Shown: positions 60,337 through 64,000 of the stretch, piece after piece
How the letters are laid out: each line of letters opens with the position of its first letter
Position numbering within the stretch: position 1 is the first letter of the stretch
Assembly (NCBI GenBank): GCA_029204225.1
Contig: CM055107.1
Coordinates: 3,977,079 to 4,041,078 of the forward strand
DNA length: 64,000 nt
Source of the DNA: Diphasiastrum complanatum
Lineage: Eukaryota; Streptophyta; Lycopodiopsida; Lycopodiales; Lycopodiaceae
Direction of reading: 5' to 3'
The notes under the pieces: generated by a model
Databases searched by the model: none
Told to the model about the DNA's origin: nothing
The model's input: the letters and a program-made list of their open reading frames with translations, nothing else
Made by a program: the position numbers and the translations under genes

Positions 60337-60402
60337 CCATCTCTCCTGCATCTGAGCAGTTAGAAGCATCCATCTCTCCTGCATCTGAGCAGTTGGAAGC
60401 TA
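60337..60402. repeat. 33-bp tandem duplication
   Basis: CCATCTCTCCTGCATCTGAG... occurs at 60337 and 60370 with one change (AGTTAGAAG against AGTTGGAAG). Confidence 0.9.
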
Positions 60403-61111
60403 TTGTGCACACGGAGAGACTCTTAATACCTGCTTCTAAGGAGAATGTAAAATTTACTTAAGAGTTGCATTTTTGCACTGAAAGTAGTAAATTTCTAGCT
60501 AATGTATGCTTTCCAAATAATGGAATGGTGCGTACTGTTAGTAGTGTTCAGATGGATAAGAATTCCTCCTGAGTTTGAAAAATTGCTTATACGAGATGGT
60601 GGGCAGAAAAAGCCGGGGAACTTATAACATTTGTTCTGTTTTAGCTATGAGTGCAAACAAGATTTATTGTCATTTTTTATAACCTTAATTGTCATCCATC
60701 CATTTTTGTGTGCTGCATAGAAATTTCTTGAATTTCCTAAAAGACCTATTTTTATTGCAACAACTTGTAAAACTAAGTTAAACTTTTTGAAGTGGCTAAG
60801 TCTTCGCTTCAAAGCCTTGCTTAAGACTCCTTGTCCCACCTATGCTTCTTTAACCCTATGACTCCACTACACTATACACTAAAGTCAATTTAGAAGATTT
60901 GAATTTTTGTGTCAACAAGCTAATTCGAGATGTTTCTAGGGCATTGGATACAAAGCTTTGATAGTGAAAAAGAAGGCTTTGCATGGGTTATGGCTGATGG
61001 TTTGGGTCGAAAGTTGCCAGTGACAATTAGTCGAAATTTTGGGTGGCGGCCGATGGTTTGGGTAGACGGCCAATGTTCATACAAATTTGGTGCGGATTTA
61101 GGATTAGGAAT
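60403..61111. other. No gene recognised
   Basis: A weak repeat of 'GATGGTTTGGGT' (about 60991 and 61051) is the only structure noted. Confidence 0.4.
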
Positions 61112-61300
61112 GTGTGTGTGTGTGTGTGTGTGTGTGTTTGTGTACCACCACTTTTCACATGCGTGGCATGCACGTTTTTTTACCAAAGCTTATATATCAA
61201 CTGTTATCACTTTTCACATGCGTGGCATGCACCTTTCTTACCAAAGCTTATATCAACTACCACCACTTTTCACGTGTGGAGTGTACGTTTCTTATTTCTT
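61112..61300. repeat. (GT)n run and 55-60 bp tandem repeat
   Basis: GT units at 61112-61137 are followed by three units containing 'CACTTTTCACATGCGTGGCA' and 'ACCAAAGCTTATAT'. The third unit is degenerate. Confidence 0.85.
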
Positions 61301-61842
61301 AAAATTAAAATCTAATAGATATATATACTAAATATAAACATTAATCAAAGGATAATATAAACTAAATATATCATTTACTAATGTAGGTATTCTGTGTACA
61401 TTTCAATCAGCCAAATAAGAGTAAGCATCAATTTAGATATAAAAGATTTACACAAAATTCAAACTCAGATTTATATAAAATTCAAAATACAAAGTCATTT
61501 TAAGTATTGTTGTGTACACCATCAAATTCAACATTGTCTGTACTTTACTTAGTCTCACAATTTCATATCCTTCAATATAACTTCATATTATTAACAAATT
61601 CATCTACATTTATCAATAAAAATCTCTTTCGAGGAAGAAAATTTTCGCAAAGTTGCTGATAGTACAAAAACTGGGTAAATTGTTCTATCACCCAGATAAT
61701 ACTACATGGATAAACATTATCTCCAAAATAGAATAGTTCCATTATCTCTCGCACAAATATCCTATAGTTTATCACAACCTGCACCATTTGCACATACATA
61801 CACACACATAGCCTCAATCCCATAGACATACACACACATTTT
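61301..61842. other. AT-rich DNA, no gene recognised
   Basis: Only short frames without motifs are present. Confidence 0.45.
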
Positions 61843-62835
61843 TGCTGCGGGTTTGTCTCGGCGTCTAGCATTGGACGAAACAGACGACATGCAAGACGGA
61901 GCCCGTTCGACGATACTGGACCACTTATTGGGAATGTCGAAAAGTGGTCCATTTGTTGTGCCCAATATGGCGGTCCTTTCGGCATGAAGGACATTTTCAA
62001 ACAAACGACGTTTGAATTGAGCTGCAACTGGTCCAGTGGGTTCGTGCCAAGCCCACGAACCTATGGCTACCTTCCATCCGAGGTTCTGACATCCTTAGCA
62101 CGAATCCGACCAGTTTTTGGTCCGACAGGCCTAGGTTTCCTATATTGTTTTTTAGGGTTTAGGGCTCGGACACGTTTCTCTGTGGGTTTGTCTCGGTGTG
62201 CAGCACTGGATAGAATAGACAGCATGCAAAATAGAGCCCGTTCGGCAATATCGGACCACTTCTTGAAAATGCCGAAGTAGTCCATTCTTGTGCCTCAATA
62301 ATGCTCCATCCGGCACAAACGTTTTCATAAAAACAATGTCCAAGTTAAGCTACACCTGGTCCAGTGGGTTCGTGCCAAGCCCACGAACCTGTGGCCACCT
62401 TCCGTCCAAGGTTCTGACATCTCTAACACGAATCCGACCAATTTCCGGTCCGATAGGCCTAGGTTTCCTATATTGCTTGAATTTATGGCTTGGAAGCATA
62501 TTTATCTGTAAATACGGAACCGTTTGGAGTCCGGTTTGTTGCTGCGGGTTCATCTCGGCATGCAGCACTGGACGGAATATACAACATGCAAAACAGAGCT
62601 CTTCAACGATATCGGACCACTTATTTGGAATGCCAAAAAATAGTCTATTTTTGTGCCCTAATGGCGCTCCATCCGGTACGAAGGACATTATTAGAAAAAC
62701 AACATCCAAGTTGAGCTGCACCTGGTCCAGTGGGTTCGTGCCAAGCCCACGAATCTGTGGCCACCTTCCGTCTGACGTTTTGACATCTCTAGCAGAAATC
62801 CAACTTGTCTCCTTTCTCTCACCCTCTTCCATATT
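61843..62835. repeat. Three-unit tandem repeat of about 340-355 bp
   Basis: Units begin at about 61843, 62179 and 62535 with 'GCGGGTTTGTCTCGG'-like sequence. They share 'GGTCCAGTGGGTTCGTGCCA', 'AAGCCCACGAACCT', and 'CGGACCACTT'. Changes are spread through the units. Long open frames on both strands are by-products of the unit length. It is flanked by AC/GT-rich microsatellites. Confidence 0.9.
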
Positions 62836-62879
62836 TTAGATTTAGTTTTACCATATCCCTCGGCCCCCATACACACAAC

Positions 62880-62883
62880 GCGT

Positions 62884-62920
<37 letters not shown>
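62880..62920. repeat. (CA)n microsatellite
   Basis: About 19 CA units lie next to the satellite. Confidence 0.95.
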
Positions 62921-62921
<1 letters not shown>

Positions 62922-63470
62922 CTTTTCGTTCCATCCCGATTCCCCTTTCGTCTATGTTATTCCCCTCTCTTATAATTTCTCATCCCCTCTTAACCTCATT
63001 GTAATGGGGTCTGATCACCCCAGACCAGTTCATTGCGCACTACGATATCATTTCATATAGTGGTTATGAAATGTCAAGCCTACCTTTTTTGAATAGAACT
63101 ATTCAAAATGGCCCTTTTTAACATGGTAGTTGTTAGGTGGTCTGGGCGATAAGTATGACACCATGCCATTTAGCTTTAGGGTTCTCACCCCTCCCTCACA
63201 TTCTATCGCCCACTCTTTTGCTAACGGTTCAATTGATTAGGATGTGAACAATTTTGCTATTAAATAGATTAGTTTATGAATGGTTAGGTTGTTAGACTCG
63301 ATTAGATCATACTAAATTAGGCTTTTAATTCAATTAAAGTTTTAACAAAAGAAACGCAAACAATGTAGTGGTAACATCATCTAAAAATTTGAAGTAATTG
63401 TAATTCGAGTAGTAGAAATTAGGGTATTAGGCATTAGTCAATAGGCATTACGCATTATGTTTTAGGTTAT
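62921..63470. other. No gene recognised
   Basis: A short hairpin GGTCTG...CAGACC occurs near 63009-63027. No coding signal is seen. Confidence 0.4.
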
Positions 63471-63645
63471 AGGTGAAGAAGAAAAAGAAGATGTGGAGGA
63501 AGAAGAAGAAGAAGAAGATGGTGATGATGATGAGGAGGAGGAGGAGGAGGAAGAAGAAGATGATGAGAGGACGTACATTTGTCTTGCTTCCTCTTGCTCT
63601 TGCTCTTGCTCTTGCTTCTTCTTGCTTCTCCTTTCGTGTTGACTG
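63471..63645. repeat. Purine-rich triplet repeat and CTTGCT repeat
   Basis: GAA/GAG/GAT triplets (63476-63566) are followed by 'TTGCTC' repeats (63586-63625). Lys/Glu or Ser/Pro-rich frames across it on both strands are composition artefacts. Confidence 0.85.
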
Positions 63646-64000
63646 GTTTTTCTCTCTTTCTCTTGAAAAAACACATCCATTCAAAGCTGGAAAGACAAAT
63701 TTAGATCCTTGGAAGGGGTATACCCTACCTCTCCCCATCTTTGGCTGCAAGCTGAGGTGAAGGTCTCATTCACTAGCTCCATCTTCATCTCCCTCCATCG
63801 GTCACAGCAGAAAAAATTTAATAACTTTTGATCTCAATAGAACCTGAAAAATCTCTCTGGTCAAAATGTGTATCAAATAATTACACCTATTTTGTCTTTT
63901 TCTAGTAAAGAGATCTAATAGTTGGATCATTCTATATAGGCTCCAAAATTCTCGATCAAAATCATTTTATTCTACTTTTCAAACAGACTAACCGAAAACA
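63646..64000. other. No gene recognised
   Basis: AT-rich end of the window without a coding signal. Confidence 0.4.

Noticed and set aside
62350-62839. 160- and 183-codon frames on opposite strands
   Set aside because: They span tandem satellite units and repeat themselves with the unit, so chance and period explain them.
63473-63760. Lys-rich and Ser-rich frames on both strands
   Set aside because: They follow purine-rich triplet repeats; no other coding signal is present.

Overview
This is nuclear DNA of a land plant. The evidence is a spliced LRR receptor-like kinase of the IMK/MRLK type, a split ribosomal protein eL41 gene of plant structure, and a dense bed of nested plant LTR retrotransposons (Ty1/copia, Ty3/gypsy chromoviruses, and Ty3/gypsy of the Tat/Athila kind). 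Long (GA)n tracts, the abundance of decayed gypsy elements and a SET-like ORF beside a CACTA transposase would suit a fern or another large-genome non-flowering plant. That assignment is an inference; no marker in the window fixes the species.

Only two loci look like intact host genes. One is the LRR receptor-like (pseudo)kinase on the minus strand at 7380-10510, with two exons and 779 codons. The other is eL41 on the plus strand at 59038-59424, whose 25 codons are split 4+21 by a 309-bp intron. A single-domain GIY-YIG reading frame (12918-13322, minus) with one in-frame stop is the most gene-like of the remaining pieces.

Layout. 1-3.5 kb: gypsy LTR piece, copia gag/protease relic, copia RNase H relic with polypurine tract and 3' LTR, then another LTR-like piece. 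3.5-6.6 kb: AT-rich DNA, a nested tandem repeat, and a 692-bp non-autonomous hAT-like transposon with an 8-bp target duplication. 6.6-11 kb: the receptor kinase. 11-17.7 kb: GC-rich repeat, GIY-YIG relic, chromovirus relic fused to a CACTA TNP2 gene, then a SET-like ORF. 17.7-19.7 kb: copia scrap and a gypsy post-pol ORF with its LTR. 20-25 kb: chromovirus integrase/chromodomain tail and an LTR. 25-34.3 kb: Tat/Athila-like integrase and post-pol ORF, split by a 5.5-kb chromovirus (28244-33731). 35.4-38.5 kb: degenerate Tat/Athila-like pol. 39.9-42.5 kb: internally deleted chromovirus with PBS and polypurine tract. 42.5-43.4 kb: complex (GA)n minisatellite. 43.7-49.6 kb: nearly full-length Tat-like gag-pol. 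50-56.5 kb: LTR-like DNA, RT scrap, CGACCGAA minisatellite with an insertion, and a gypsy gag relic. 57-64 kb: repeat-motif DNA, eL41, a small fold-back element, a three-unit satellite of about 340 bp, and microsatellites.

No complete new defence or metabolic system is visible. The least familiar items are the sense-strand ORF downstream of integrase shared by two gypsy relics, the SET-like ORF beside the CACTA transposase, and the GIY-YIG relic. All transposon genes seen are broken, so none is predicted to be active as it stands.
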